NCBI RefSeq assembly: GCF_003258595.1
Contig: NZ_QHHQ01000001.1
Coordinates: 868,001 to 932,000 of the forward strand
DNA length: 64,000 nt
Reading direction: 5' to 3'
Origin: Acuticoccus sediminis
GTDB lineage: Bacteria; Pseudomonadota; Alphaproteobacteria; Rhizobiales; Amorphaceae
Position numbers and translations under genes: made by a program. How positions within the stretch are numbered: position 1 is the stretch's first letter; each line of letters starts with the position of its first letter. The notes beneath the pieces are model-generated. The model saw only the letters and a program-made list of their open reading frames with translations, did not search any database and had not been told where the DNA came from. Positions 29,172 to 40,345 of this stretch are shown here, one piece after another.

Positions 29172-29663
29172 GTGAAAATTCGATTCGATGAGAATATGAG
29201 CCCCCGCATAGTCGCAGCACTTCGTGCATATTTGTCTTCGCGCGGTGGGTTTGAGCTTAGTCATGTTAGGGAATTCTCGCCGCCTGCAACTGGAGATCCT
29301 ACTTGGCTAAAACAGTTCTCCGACGATGATGGTCACGCAATAATTTCAGGCGATTCAAGAATACTGCAAAATTGGCCAGACCTCATCGCTTATGCGGAAA
29401 GTGGTTTGGTTTCATATTGGCCACCAAAGAAAAGCGGAGGCTGGAATGGGTATTCAAAAGCCGCGCTGTGGATTCAGTGGTGGCCGGTTATTTATGAGCA
29501 TATGAAAGACGCCCCGCGCGGGTCAATGTGGAGATTGCCAAATAGCTTCGTTCCAAACCGGGATGCCCTGACGCCGTTGAAGGATCCTCGTTTGGACACA
29601 GATCAGAAAAAAGATGGGCTAGGAATAACTACGCAGCCCAAACTTCATGAGTTCAAGCGGTGA
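29172..29663 (+). CDS. PIN-like toxin, VapC45/DUF5615 type
   Basis: 163 residues. The N-terminus MKIRFDENMSPRIVAALRAY and the later FSDDDGHAIISGDSRILQ carry the acidic residues expected for a PIN-like nuclease (Asp6, Glu7, and the DDDGHAIISGD cluster). GTKIRFDEN-type starts are typical of DUF5615/VapC45 proteins, which cleave RNA. The C-terminus adds a Trp-rich segment (AALWIQWWPVIYEHMKD). It follows the DUF433 antitoxin and shares its AT-rich composition. It converges with lepA, 21 bases away. Confidence 0.78.
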   Translation: MKIRFDENMSPRIVAALRAYLSSRGGFELSHVREFSPPATGDPTWLKQFSDDDGHAIISGDSRILQNWPDLIAYAESGLVSYWPPKKSGGWNGYSKAALWIQWWPVIYEHMKDAPRGSMWRLPNSFVPNRDALTPLKDPRLDTDQKKDGLGITTQPKLHEFKR

Positions 29664-29684
29664 TCGAACGGCGAATGGCAGACT

Positions 29685-31544
<1,860 letters not shown>

Positions 31545-31795
31545 GGCGCTTATGTAGCAGCGACCTCGGCCCCCGCAAAGCAGCGTGACACGGCGTTTCG
31601 GCGCAGGCAGGCGTGCTTTTCGCACGGGTCGGCGGCGGGGCGGGGGCAGGGCCGGCGGCGGGGCCGTCCGGGGGTGCCGGAAGCATCAGGGATCGTGATG
31701 GAAGGCATGACGATCATTCGTTTGAGTGAACGACGGCGCGCGCCTAGGTGGAGCCGGCAGGACGGCAGTGCCGCCGCGACGTGAGGAGAGTCGAG

Positions 31796-32029
31796 ATGAG
31801 CGACGTCAACGGGATCAAGGTGTCCGGCACCCGCTCCGGAACCGGGGCGCGGGTCGAGCGGACCTCCACCGGGCTGCTCGCGCTGGTGGCGGTCGTGCTG
31901 GGGGTGATGGCGGTGTCGGTGGCGTTCGACGGCGACGCGCCGAACCGCGACGGCACCCCGGACCGGGAGGTCTGGTACGGCAACAGCGCCCACCTGCCGG
32001 AGCTCTTCCCGGGCCGGCAGGCCCACTGA
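31796..32029 (+). CDS. Small single-pass membrane protein
   Basis: 77 residues. ATG 31796 follows GAGGAGAGTCGAG. One hydrophobic segment (GLLALVAVVLGVMAVSVAF) is flanked by polar ends; the C-terminus reads DREVWYGNSAHLPELFPG. It converges with the GST gene. No family recognised. Confidence 0.6.
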   Translation: MSDVNGIKVSGTRSGTGARVERTSTGLLALVAVVLGVMAVSVAFDGDAPNRDGTPDREVWYGNSAHLPELFPGRQAH

Positions 32030-32066
32030 GGCGGGCGGCGGGCCGTTCCGGCGGGGACGGGGCGGC

Positions 32067-32720
32067 TCAGGCGTCCGTCAGGCCGCGGGCGGCGTCGGCG
32101 GCCTTGAAGTGGGCGAGCTGGTCCCGGTAGGCCTTCCTGAAGGCGGGGCGGCTGCAGGCGCGCGAGACGTAGGCGCCGAGCGCCTCGTAGGGGTCGAGCC
32201 GGCCCAGTTTCTTCGGCACGCGCAGGGCGTCGGCCATCATGAGGTCCGCCACGGTGAAGCGCGAGGCGGCGAGCCATTCGCGCTCCTTGAGGACCGCCTC
32301 CAGGCGGTCGAAGCGCTGCGCCATCCAGCCGGCGAGGGGGTTTTCCGGCGGATCGGACAGGTTGATGAACCACCACGGCACGGTGACCATCTCGACCGAG
32401 TTCAGCGCGGCGACGAGCCATTGCTGCGTCTCGGCCCGGCCCTTCGGGTCGCGCGGCATCAGCGCCTCGCTGCGCTCGGCGATGTGCAGGAGGCAGGCGC
32501 CGCTCTCGAACACGCGCACCTCGCCGTCCTCGAGGAAGGGGACCTGCCCGAACGGCTGCCTGGCGATGTGGTCGGGGCCGCGGTCCTCGAACGGGACGGT
32601 GGCGACGGAGTAGGGGAGGCCCGCCTCCTCGAGGGCCCAGCGGAGCCTGAGGTCGCGCACGAAGCCGCGCGGGCCCTTCGGGACCCAGTCGAAGGTCCAG
32701 ATCGTCATCTGCTCGGGCAT
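32067..32720 (-). CDS. Glutathione S-transferase family protein
   Basis: 217 residues. Thioredoxin-like N-terminal domain with the cis-Pro and ES motif (FGQVPFLEDGEVRVFESGAC) and an all-helical C-terminal domain with ASRFTVADLMMADAL. Probable detoxification or glutathione conjugation enzyme; substrate unknown. The next minus-strand gene upstream is a methyltransferase about 90 bases away. Confidence 0.88.
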   Translation of the reverse strand: MPEQMTIWTFDWVPKGPRGFVRDLRLRWALEEAGLPYSVATVPFEDRGPDHIARQPFGQVPFLEDGEVRVFESGACLLHIAERSEALMPRDPKGRAETQQWLVAALNSVEMVTVPWWFINLSDPPENPLAGWMAQRFDRLEAVLKEREWLAASRFTVADLMMADALRVPKKLGRLDPYEALGAYVSRACSRPAFRKAYRDQLAHFKAADAARGLTDA

Positions 32721-32811
32721 GGTGGCGTGTCCTCGAACGTTCCAGTCTGAATCCGGCGCCGCTCCTCCACGGGGCGGACCGGGTCGCCGGCGGGGCGGTG
32801 CGGAGGGGCTG

Positions 32812-33666
32812 TCAGGCCGCGCGCACGGCGACGAGGCGGCCGACCCGCAGCGAGCCGACGCGCAGGTTGTGCTCCATGGCGCGGGAGGCGGCGACGCGCT
32901 TCGCCAGGACCTCCGGGGCGAGGCCGTCCAGCGACCGGCCCTCGTCCGCCGCGGCGCCCCAGCGCGCGATGATGCCCTGATGGAAGCGCTGCCCGAGCTC
33001 GGATTCGTCGACGAACTCGCCGGGCGAGAGGCCGAGCGCGCGCAGGCGGGCGAGCGCCGCGTCCAGCGGCTCCAGCGCCGACATCGACGCGTCGGTCGCC
33101 CAGGCGAGCGGCCAGCGCAGCTCGCCCTCGCCCGAGAAGATCTCGTGCAGCGCGAGCCGGCCGCCGGGCGCCAGCGCCCGCGCGAGCTCGCCGAAGAGGC
33201 GGTCCTTCTCGGCGATCTGCATGGCGACGTGCTGCATCACGACGACGTCGAAGGCTCCGGTCTCGACCGGCATCGACAGCGCGCTGGCGTTGATGACGGT
33301 CATCCGCGGCGACAGGCCGACGAGCGCGTTGAGACGCTCCGCGGTGCCGGCGAGCGTCTCCGACAGCTCGACGGAGGTCACGGTCGCGCCGTAGCGGTCG
33401 GCGAAGCGCCGTGACGACCCGCCGACGCCCGCCCCGACGTCGAGCACGCGGTCGCCGGCGCCGATCCCGCCCTGCAGGGCGAGCGCGTCGGTCGCGGCGA
33501 GGCCGCCCATGTGGATCATGTCGAACGCGTGGAGGTCCTCGGGCCGGGCGGCGGCGGGGTCGATGCCGGCCTCGCGCAGCGCGCTGACGGCGCCGTCGTA
33601 GCTGACGGCGAGTGTGGACCAATGCGCGGCGACCTTGCGGCCCTGGTCTGTGATCGCGTCGGTCAT
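32812..33666 (-). CDS. Class I SAM-dependent methyltransferase
   Basis: 284 residues. SAM-binding motif VLDVGAGVGGSSRRFADRYG near residue 75, then VTSVELSETL, and ALAPGGRLALHEIF as motif III. The overall pattern resembles small-molecule methyltransferases such as sarcosine/dimethylglycine or ubiquinone-type enzymes; the exact substrate cannot be read. ATG 33666 follows AAGGGA. The frame continues far upstream, but that part is Arg/Pro shadow sequence. Confidence 0.87.
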   Translation of the reverse strand: MTDAITDQGRKVAAHWSTLAVSYDGAVSALREAGIDPAAARPEDLHAFDMIHMGGLAATDALALQGGIGAGDRVLDVGAGVGGSSRRFADRYGATVTSVELSETLAGTAERLNALVGLSPRMTVINASALSMPVETGAFDVVVMQHVAMQIAEKDRLFGELARALAPGGRLALHEIFSGEGELRWPLAWATDASMSALEPLDAALARLRALGLSPGEFVDESELGQRFHQGIIARWGAAADEGRSLDGLAPEVLAKRVAASRAMEHNLRVGSLRVGRLVAVRAA

Positions 33667-34077
33667 CGGGTCCCTTCCGGTCGGTCTCGCGCGTCGTGCG
33701 CCTCGGTGCCCGGCGCCACACTGCCATAAGGCGCGCCAATGGCAAGTGCAGCGAGATGCGGTCTGGCGGCGCCGGCCCGGCGGTGTTCCGGGCGGGCGGC
33801 GCGGGCCCGGCCGCCCGCCGCCGCCACGCGCCGCAGCAGGCCGGACGCCCGCCCGGGGCCGCCGAAAAGGCGAGGGAGACTGCGGGATACGCCGGCGCAT
33901 GCGACGGTGCACAAAAATCTCCGTCATCGTACCTTTAGGTTGGGTGGCACCGTTTCATTCCTGAAGATTGTGTGGTCTGTTGATCGGGCCATGGTCATAA
34001 GCTTCGGCAGTCGCGTCCGCAGTCGCCGCAGGCAAACAAACCCAACGAGGCCATGGCGCACAGGAGAGGAAACTGTG
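33667..34077. other. Divergent intergenic region
   Basis: 411 bases between the methyltransferase and sorbosone dehydrogenase genes. The left 230 bases are very GC-rich and hold no gene. The right part (33905-34060) is AT-richer and likely carries the promoter of the dehydrogenase; I could not place well-spaced boxes with confidence. Confidence 0.4.
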
Positions 34078-35328
34078 ATGCCAAGGACGATCGATGTAGG
34101 CCGCGCCGTGCTGATGGCGGGCGCGGCGGCGCTGTGGATGGCCACCGGTCCGGCGTTCGGCCAGGCGGACCCGCCCGCCCCGGCCACCGTCAACAACCCG
34201 GCCCCCGCCGACGGACCGCTGCAGGGCCGCCCCGAGACCGCCGGCGCCCAGCGCCTCGCGCCGCTCTCGGCGCCGCCCTTCGCCACGGAGGAGGCGGACC
34301 TGCCGCTCGACAAGATCACCGTTCCGGAAGGCTTCGAGGTCGAGGTCTATGCGAGCGGCATCAAGAACGCCCGCTCGCTGCGCGTCGGCGAGAAGGGGAC
34401 GGTCTTCGTCTCCAACTGGCAGGGCAACAAGCTGTGGGCGATCACCGACGACGGCGGCAAGCGCACCGCCCAGGTGATCTACGAGGGGCTCGACTGGCCG
34501 AACGGGATCGCGGTGCACGACGGCACGCTCTACGTCGCCGAGCACACCAAGATCTCGAAGGCGGAGAACATCGAGGACCAGCTGAAGGACCCGCCGCCGC
34601 TGGTCTCGATCTACGAGGACCTCGGCGAGCCGCGGCCGCACGGCTGGCGCTTCCTCGCGGTCGGGCCGGACGAGAACCTCTACGTTTCCAACAGCGCGCC
34701 CTGCAACATCTGCATGCCGGAGCCGGGCTTCGGCGAGATCCGCAAGGTGGGCCTCGACGGCTCGGGCGCCGAGCCGGTCCTGCGCGGCATGCGCAACACC
34801 GTCGGCTTCGACTTCCACCCGAAGACCGGCGCGCTCTACTTCACCGACAACAACCGCGACTGGCTGTCGGAGGACCTGCCCAACGGCGAGCTGAACCGGA
34901 TGACCGAGCCGGGCAAGCAGCACTTCGGCTTCCCCTTCTGCCACCAGGGCGACCTCGCCGATCCGGAGTTCGGCTGGGGCTACGACTGCGCCGACTTCGA
35001 GCCGCCCGTCGCCAAGCTGGGGCCCCACGTCGCCCCGCTCGGCATGCGCTTCTACACCGGCGAGATGTTCCCCGAGCGCTATCGCGGCGCGATCTTTGTC
35101 GCCCGTCACGGGCCGTGGAACCGCACGAAGAAGATCGGCGCGGACATCCTCGCCGTGTTCCTCGACGAGAACGGCGACGTGACCTCGATGGAGCCGTTCC
35201 TGGAGGGGCTGATCGAGGACAACGAGTATATCGGCCGGCCGGTCGACGTCGAGGTGATGGCCGACGGCTCGCTCCTCGTCAGCGACGACTGGAACGGGGC
35301 GGTCTACCGCGTCTCCTACACGAAGTAG
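34078..35328 (+). CDS. Sorbosone-dehydrogenase-type PQQ-dependent sugar dehydrogenase
   Basis: 416 residues. Signal peptide (AVLMAGAAALWMATGPAFGQA), then a six-bladed beta-propeller of the soluble glucose/sorbosone dehydrogenase type: ITVPEGFEVEVYASGIKNAR, GLDWPNGIAVHDGTLYVAEH, FDFHPKTGALYFTDNNRDW, FVARHGPWNRTKKIGADI. Periplasmic sugar or aldose oxidation with PQQ is expected. ATG 34078 follows GGAGAGGAAACTGTG. A dihaem cytochrome c follows 163 bases later and is the likely electron acceptor. Confidence 0.9.
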   Translation: MPRTIDVGRAVLMAGAAALWMATGPAFGQADPPAPATVNNPAPADGPLQGRPETAGAQRLAPLSAPPFATEEADLPLDKITVPEGFEVEVYASGIKNARSLRVGEKGTVFVSNWQGNKLWAITDDGGKRTAQVIYEGLDWPNGIAVHDGTLYVAEHTKISKAENIEDQLKDPPPLVSIYEDLGEPRPHGWRFLAVGPDENLYVSNSAPCNICMPEPGFGEIRKVGLDGSGAEPVLRGMRNTVGFDFHPKTGALYFTDNNRDWLSEDLPNGELNRMTEPGKQHFGFPFCHQGDLADPEFGWGYDCADFEPPVAKLGPHVAPLGMRFYTGEMFPERYRGAIFVARHGPWNRTKKIGADILAVFLDENGDVTSMEPFLEGLIEDNEYIGRPVDVEVMADGSLLVSDDWNGAVYRVSYTK

Positions 35329-35491
35329 GCGGACGCCGCACGGAGGCCGGCGCCGGGCACCCCGCCCGGCGTCCGGCCCGACGCTGGGGCCGGGTGCCCG
35401 CGGGACCCTTCGGGGGCGGCGGCCGGTCCCGGACCGCGGCGGCGCGCAGCCCCCGGTCGACGCGGCGCGGACGGCCGCGCCGGAGCCATGG

Positions 35492-36076
35492 ATGGAACAC
35501 GTGAAGCGATTGATGATGCTCGCCGGCCTCGGCACCCTCCTCGCCGCCGGACCGGCGGCGGCCGACCTGAAGCTCTTCCCCGAACGGCAGGCGACCTGCG
35601 AGGGGTGCCACGGCGAAGGCGGCGTCTCCGAGATGGCGGAGATCCCCTCGCTGGCGGGGCTGCCGGAATACTACGCCCTCCTCCAGCTGGTGGAGTTCCG
35701 CGACGGCAACCGCGACTCGCCCGAGATGGAGGCGACGGTCGAGGGGATGAGCAACGACGACCTGAAGGCGGCGGCCGCCTTCGTCGCCTCCTTCGGGCCG
35801 CCGCCGACGCAGGGACCGGGCGACGAGGCGCTGATGGCGCGCGGCGCGGAGCTGTCGTCGCAGAACGGCTGCGGCCGCTGCCACGGCGCCGACTACCGCG
35901 GCGGCCAGCAGATGCCGGCGCTGCGCAACCAGCGCGCCGACTACGTCGAAAAGGCCCTCCACGACTACAAGACCGAGCGGCGCATCGGCGAGCGCGCGGC
36001 GATGGTGGAGATCGCCGCCAATCTCTCCGACGAGGACATCGCGGCGCTGGCCCACTACTTCGCGCACCAGCCGTAG
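35492..36076 (+). CDS. Dihaem class I cytochrome c
   Basis: 194 residues. Signal peptide (LMMLAGLGTLLAAGPAAADL), then two cytochrome c domains with haem motifs CEGCH near residue 36 and CGRCH near residue 126; each is followed by a helix ending in a methionine-type ligand region (VEGMSNDDL; MVEIAANLSDEDIAALAHYF). Layout is like cytochrome c4. Probably takes electrons from the PQQ dehydrogenase just upstream. Confidence 0.88.
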   Translation: MEHVKRLMMLAGLGTLLAAGPAAADLKLFPERQATCEGCHGEGGVSEMAEIPSLAGLPEYYALLQLVEFRDGNRDSPEMEATVEGMSNDDLKAAAAFVASFGPPPTQGPGDEALMARGAELSSQNGCGRCHGADYRGGQQMPALRNQRADYVEKALHDYKTERRIGERAAMVEIAANLSDEDIAALAHYFAHQP

Positions 36077-36300
36077 TCGCCGCCGCCGGCCCGGCGTTCA
36101 CCCGGGGACCGGGGCCGGAGAACCGGGGGCCGGGGGCGGCCGCCGGGTGGCCGTGCGAGCGGGGCCGCCCCGGTCGGGGGCGGCGGGAGCGGGGTGCCGT
36201 CGGCGCGGGGCGCGGCGCCGCTGGTCCGGGGGATTGTGCAGCGGGGGAAATGTGGTGCTACACCTTCCGCAAGCCGGGGACACGGCAGGGAGGACACGAC

Positions 36301-37347
36301 ATGGACAATCCGCGCTGGGTGCAGCGTCCCGAGGGCGCGAACTGGGGCGACTTCAGCCCCGACGACCAGCTCGGTCGGCTCAACCTCATCACCCCCGAGA
36401 AGGTGCGCCAGGGTGTCGCCGAAGTCCGGGAGGGGGTGACCTTCTCGCTCAGCCTGCCGCTCGACTACCCGGGCGGCAACCTCCTCAACCCGCGCCGCTA
36501 CCCGCCTGTCCTGCGCCCGACGATGCGCGAGACGATGCCCAACTTCAACGCGGCGATCGGCGATCAGGTCACCGACGTCGTGTGCGACGACCTCGTCATC
36601 CTGCATCTGCAGTATTCGACCCAGTGGGACGCGCTCTGCCACGTCGGCTCGCGCTTCGACGCCGACGGCGACGGCGTGGCCGAGAAGGTCTACTACAACG
36701 GCTTCCGCGCCGACGAGGACATCAGGGGGCCGAGCTCGCTCGCCGACTGCGGCATGGGCGACGGGACGAGCCGGGAGAGCACCTCGGGCGCCACCCGGCT
36801 CGGCATCGAGGGGATGGCCGCGCACGGCGTGCAGGGCCGCGCCGTCATGGTCGACCTGCGGGCACACTACGGCGACGCGCGCACCTTCGTCGGCTACGAC
36901 GAGCTGATGCGCGTCATGGAGGCGGACGGCGTCGAGGTCGAGACCGGGGACATGGTGTGCCTCCACACCGGCTTCGGGCAGCGCGTGCTGGAGATGAGGA
37001 AGACGCCCGACGCCGAGGCGCTCCACTCCCTCTGCGCCGTGCTCAACGGGCGCGACGGCAGGCTGCTGAACTGGATCTCCGACAGCGGGCTCGCGGTGCT
37101 GATCGCCGACAATTACGCCGTGGAGGGGCTACCCGCGCAGGAGGGGCACGAGACGCCGTGCGCGCAGATGCCGCTCCACGAGCACTGCCTGTTCAAGAAC
37201 GGCATCCACCTCGGCGAGCTGTGGCACCTGACGCCGCTGGCCGAGTGGCTGCGCGCGCGCGGGCGCTACCGCTTCCTCTTGACGGCGCCGCCGCTGCGCC
37301 TTCCGGGTGCGGTCGGAAGCCCCGCCAACCCGATCGCCACGGTCTGA
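36301..37347 (+). CDS. Cyclase family protein (putative metal-dependent hydrolase)
   Basis: 348 residues. Cyclase/kynurenine-formamidase fold: the metal motif appears as LQYSTQWDALCHVG in place of the usual HxGTHxDxPxH, and MVCLHTGFGQ and LHEHCLFKNGIHLGELW are also present. The altered motif is common in this larger (about 350-residue) subgroup. ATG 36301 follows AGGGAGGACACGAC. The AtuA-type gene follows 34 bases later, so they probably form one operon. Confidence 0.83.
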   Translation: MDNPRWVQRPEGANWGDFSPDDQLGRLNLITPEKVRQGVAEVREGVTFSLSLPLDYPGGNLLNPRRYPPVLRPTMRETMPNFNAAIGDQVTDVVCDDLVILHLQYSTQWDALCHVGSRFDADGDGVAEKVYYNGFRADEDIRGPSSLADCGMGDGTSRESTSGATRLGIEGMAAHGVQGRAVMVDLRAHYGDARTFVGYDELMRVMEADGVEVETGDMVCLHTGFGQRVLEMRKTPDAEALHSLCAVLNGRDGRLLNWISDSGLAVLIADNYAVEGLPAQEGHETPCAQMPLHEHCLFKNGIHLGELWHLTPLAEWLRARGRYRFLLTAPPLRLPGAVGSPANPIATV

Positions 37348-37381
37348 GGCGGCGGCGGGCGGGCCAGCGAGGGGGACGGGC

Positions 37382-38713
37382 GTGACGCGGACGGTGCGTT
37401 TGGGGGCGGGCGCCGGGTTCTCCGGCGACCGGATCGATCCGGCGGTGGAGCTCGCGGAGAAGGGCCGCCTCGACTACCTGGTGTTCGAGTGCCTGGCGGA
37501 GCGCACCATCGCGCTGGCGCAGCAGGCGCGGCTGGGCGACATCGAGGGCGGCTTCGACCCGCTGCTCGAGGCGCGCATGCGCGCGGTGCTGCCGGCCTGC
37601 GCCGCCGGCAACGTGCGGATCGTCACCAACATGGGGGCCGCGAACCCCGTCGCCGCCGCGTCGCGGGTGCGGGCGATCGCGCGCGAGCTGGGGCTCAACC
37701 CCGTGGTCGCGGCAGTCACGGGCGACGACGTGCTGGACGTCCTCCGGCGGGCGGACCCGATGCTGGAGGAGCTGGCCGCGCCGCTCTCCTCGCTGGGCGA
37801 CGCGGTCATCTCGGCCAACGCCTACCTCGGGGCCGGGCCGATCGCCGAGGCGCTGGGGGCCGGGGCGGACATCGTCGTCACCGGGCGCGCGGCCGACCCG
37901 GCGCTCTTCCTCGGGCCGCTGGTCCACGAGTTCGGCTGGGCGATGGACGACTGGACGCGGCTCGGCCGGGGGACCGTCGCCGGGCATCTTCTGGAATGCG
38001 CGGCGCAGATCACCGGCGGCTACTTCGCCGATCCGGGCCGCAAGGACGTGCCCGATCTGGCGCGCATCGGCTTTCCCATCGGCGAGGTGGACGCGGACGG
38101 CGGCCTGACGATCGGCAAGGTGGCCGGGTCCGGCGGGCGGATCGACGCCGCGACGGTGACCGAGCAGCTCCTCTACGAGGTGCACGACCCGGCCGCCTAC
38201 CTGCAGCCCGACGTGGCGGCGGACTTCTCCGCCGTGACCGTCCGCGAGGCCGGGCCGGACCTCGTGCGCGTCGAGGGCGGGGACGGTCGGGCGCGCAGCG
38301 GGCTCTACAAGGTCTCGGTCGGCTACCGCGACGGGTTCATCGGCGAGGGGCAGATCTCCTACGCCGGCACCGGGGCGGAGGCGCGCGGGCGCCTCGCGCT
38401 GGAGATCCTGAGGGAGCGGATGGCGCTCACGGGGATCGCCTGCCGCGAGGTGCGGGGCGAGCTGATCGGCGTCAACAGCGTGTTCGAGGGGGCCGCCGCG
38501 CGCGGGGAGCCGGCGGAAGTGCGGGTCCGCTTCGCGGCGCGCACGGACGACCGCGAGGCGGCGGCGCGCATCGGCCAGGAGGTCGAGGCGCTGTACCTGT
38601 GCGGCCCGGCGGGCGGCGGCGGCGTCACGAGGGGCGTGCGCGAGGTGCTGGCGATCGCCTCGGCGCTGGTCCCGGAGAACGATGTCGCGCCGCGCGTGAC
38701 GGTGGTCAACTGA
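37382..38713 (+). CDS. AtuA-family protein (DUF1446)
   Basis: 443 residues, GTG start preceded by GAGGGGG. Matches the acyclic terpene utilisation AtuA family: LGAGAGFSGDRIDPAVELAE, LDYLVFECLAERTIALAQ, IVTNMGAANPVAAASRV, VVTGRAADPALFLGPL and HEFGWAMDD. In Pseudomonas AtuA acts in citronellol catabolism, but family members occur in many catabolic clusters and activity is not established. Followed by an AtuA-related small protein. Confidence 0.88.
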   Translation: MTRTVRLGAGAGFSGDRIDPAVELAEKGRLDYLVFECLAERTIALAQQARLGDIEGGFDPLLEARMRAVLPACAAGNVRIVTNMGAANPVAAASRVRAIARELGLNPVVAAVTGDDVLDVLRRADPMLEELAAPLSSLGDAVISANAYLGAGPIAEALGAGADIVVTGRAADPALFLGPLVHEFGWAMDDWTRLGRGTVAGHLLECAAQITGGYFADPGRKDVPDLARIGFPIGEVDADGGLTIGKVAGSGGRIDAATVTEQLLYEVHDPAAYLQPDVAADFSAVTVREAGPDLVRVEGGDGRARSGLYKVSVGYRDGFIGEGQISYAGTGAEARGRLALEILRERMALTGIACREVRGELIGVNSVFEGAAARGEPAEVRVRFAARTDDREAAARIGQEVEALYLCGPAGGGGVTRGVREVLAIASALVPENDVAPRVTVVN

Positions 38714-38725
38714 CGGGGGCGAGAC

Positions 38726-39031
38726 ATGCGGCTGGGTGAGATCGCGCACGCGCGCGCCGGCGACAAGGGCAACACCTCGAACCTCTCCGTCATCGCCTAC
38801 GACAAGGCGGACTTCGCGCGGCTGGAGCGCGAGGTGACGGCGGAGCGGGTGAGGGCGCACTTCGGCGCGATGGTGACCGGGGAGGTGACGCGTTTCGCGC
38901 TGCCGCAGCTCGGCGCGCTCAACTTCGTGCTGAAGGGCGCGCTGCGCGGCGGCGTCACCCGCTCGCTGGCGCAGGACGCGCATGGCAAGTGCCTGTCCGG
39001 CGTGCTCCTCGACATGGAGTTGCCGGAGTAG
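38726..39031 (+). CDS. AtuA-related small protein
   Basis: 101 residues. HARAGDKGNTSNLSVIAYD and LPQLGALNFVLKGALRGGV match the small partner that is fused to, or follows, AtuA in many bacteria. It begins 12 bases after the AtuA stop. Probably a subunit or partner of AtuA. Confidence 0.85.
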   Translation: MRLGEIAHARAGDKGNTSNLSVIAYDKADFARLEREVTAERVRAHFGAMVTGEVTRFALPQLGALNFVLKGALRGGVTRSLAQDAHGKCLSGVLLDMELPE

Positions 39032-39065
39032 GGCGCCGGCCGGGCCGCCTCCGGGAGGCGGGGTG

Positions 39066-39629
39066 TCAGGCGGACGGGGCGAGCGTGCGGATGACGCGCG
39101 CCGGATTGCCGCCGGCCAGCGCGTTCGCCGGAACGTCCCGCGTCACCACCGCGCCCGCGGCCACGACGGAGTTCTCGCCGATGGTGACGCCGCCGATGAT
39201 CGTCGCCCCGGCGGCGATCCAGACGTTCCGCCCGATGACGATGGGCTCGGCGACGGTAACGGACCGCCGGCCGGCCGGCTCGACCGGATGGCCGGACGTG
39301 ATGATGCTGACGTTGGGGCCGATCATCACCTCGTCGCCGATGGTGACGCCGCCGAGGTCGTAGAGCGTGCAGTTCTGGTTGATGAAGACGTTGCGCCCGA
39401 TGGTCGTGTTCCTGCCCCCGGTCGCGAAGAAGGGCGGCAGCAGGAGGACGCTGTCGTCGACCGGGCGGCCGATGATCTCGCCGAGGAGGGCGCGGACTTC
39501 GGCGGCATCGTCGAATGTCAGGCGGTTGAGGCGCGCGGTGAGCGCCATGACGCGCCTCGTCTCCGCCACCATGGCGGCGGACTCGGGCGTGCGTGCATGA
39601 ACGACGGTGGCGCCGGGCCGATGAGACAT
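39066..39629 (-). CDS. Maltose/galactoside acetyltransferase-like protein
   Basis: 187 residues. Left-handed beta-helix acyltransferase: N-terminal helical part, then hexapeptide repeats (GGRNTTIGRNVFINQNCTLY, IGDEVMIGPNVSIITSGHP, VIGRNVWIAAGATIIGG, IGENSVVAAGAVVTRDVP). The catalytic-type histidine is in TSGHPV. Acetyl-CoA-dependent acetylation of a sugar is expected. It converges with the AtuA gene set. Confidence 0.88.
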   Translation of the reverse strand: MSHRPGATVVHARTPESAAMVAETRRVMALTARLNRLTFDDAAEVRALLGEIIGRPVDDSVLLLPPFFATGGRNTTIGRNVFINQNCTLYDLGGVTIGDEVMIGPNVSIITSGHPVEPAGRRSVTVAEPIVIGRNVWIAAGATIIGGVTIGENSVVAAGAVVTRDVPANALAGGNPARVIRTLAPSA

Positions 39630-39925
39630 TCGCTGAGGTCCTCCCGTGCGCGTCGCCGGACGAGGGGCGCCGGCGCGCCCCTCTGGCTACAGGGCCGGAC
39701 GGGGGCGTTCCAGCGCCGCCTGTGCCTGCGGCGGTCCCCGGCCGCGGTCCGTCCACGCGCGGGCGCGGTCGACGGGGCCAAGTCCCGGGCAAGGCAGGGG
39801 ACTCCTGTTGATGGTTAAGATTTGCTTTGGATTTCCCTCCTAGTCTGGCGGGGTGCCCATGGACGAGGGCCCGGGACTCGAGTGTTGTTGGCCAGTCAGG
39901 GCGTGATGTGTCAGGGGATTCCGCG

Positions 39926-40345
39926 ATGTTGGACTGCATCGACGATGCGCGCATCCGCGAGCGCGCTTACACGATCTGGGAGAAGGCCGGCCGGCCCGGT
40001 GGTCTCGAGCAAGACCACTGGCTGCGCGCCGAGAGCGAGCTTCGGGCCGAGCGCCTGATCGCCCTCGCCGCGACCGCGATCGCCGCGGACTGCCCGCCGA
40101 AACGGGCCGAGCCCAGGGCCGCGCAGGCGAGGCCCGCCGAGGCGAAGGCGGCCGAGGGGAAGGCGGCGAAGGCCAAGGCGGGGAAGGCTCCCGCCAAGGC
40201 GGGCGGCGCCAAGGGGGCAGCGAAGCCGGCGGGCGCGAAGGCCGCCGCCAAGGCGGACAGGGCGGACATGCCGGGCGAGGCGTCCCGGCGCAAGCGCCGC
40301 GCACCCTCGGCGGACGACGCCGACGCCGGGGCGACCGCCCACTGA
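39926..40345 (+). CDS. DUF2934 protein with Ala/Lys-rich tail
   Basis: 139 residues. The N-terminal 45 residues are a DUF2934 domain (IRERAYTIWEKAGRPGG, QDHWLRAESEL). Residues about 65-139 are Ala/Lys/Gly repeats like histone H1-type tails (KAAKAKAGKAPAKAGGAKG), which may bind nucleic acid. Such proteins are common in Hyphomicrobiales. Start ATG 39926 is chosen to fit the domain. Confidence 0.75.
   Translation: MLDCIDDARIRERAYTIWEKAGRPGGLEQDHWLRAESELRAERLIALAATAIAADCPPKRAEPRAAQARPAEAKAAEGKAAKAKAGKAPAKAGGAKGAAKPAGAKAAAKADRADMPGEASRRKRRAPSADDADAGATAH

Noticed and set aside
28375-29680. Considered as a prophage or IS fragment because of low GC
   Set aside because: No transposase, integrase, terminal repeats or attachment duplication could be seen; only the toxin-antitoxin pair is present.
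36147-37385. Alternative plus-strand frames across the cyclase gene
   Set aside because: Arg/Ala-rich shadow composition; the cyclase frame carries conserved family motifs.
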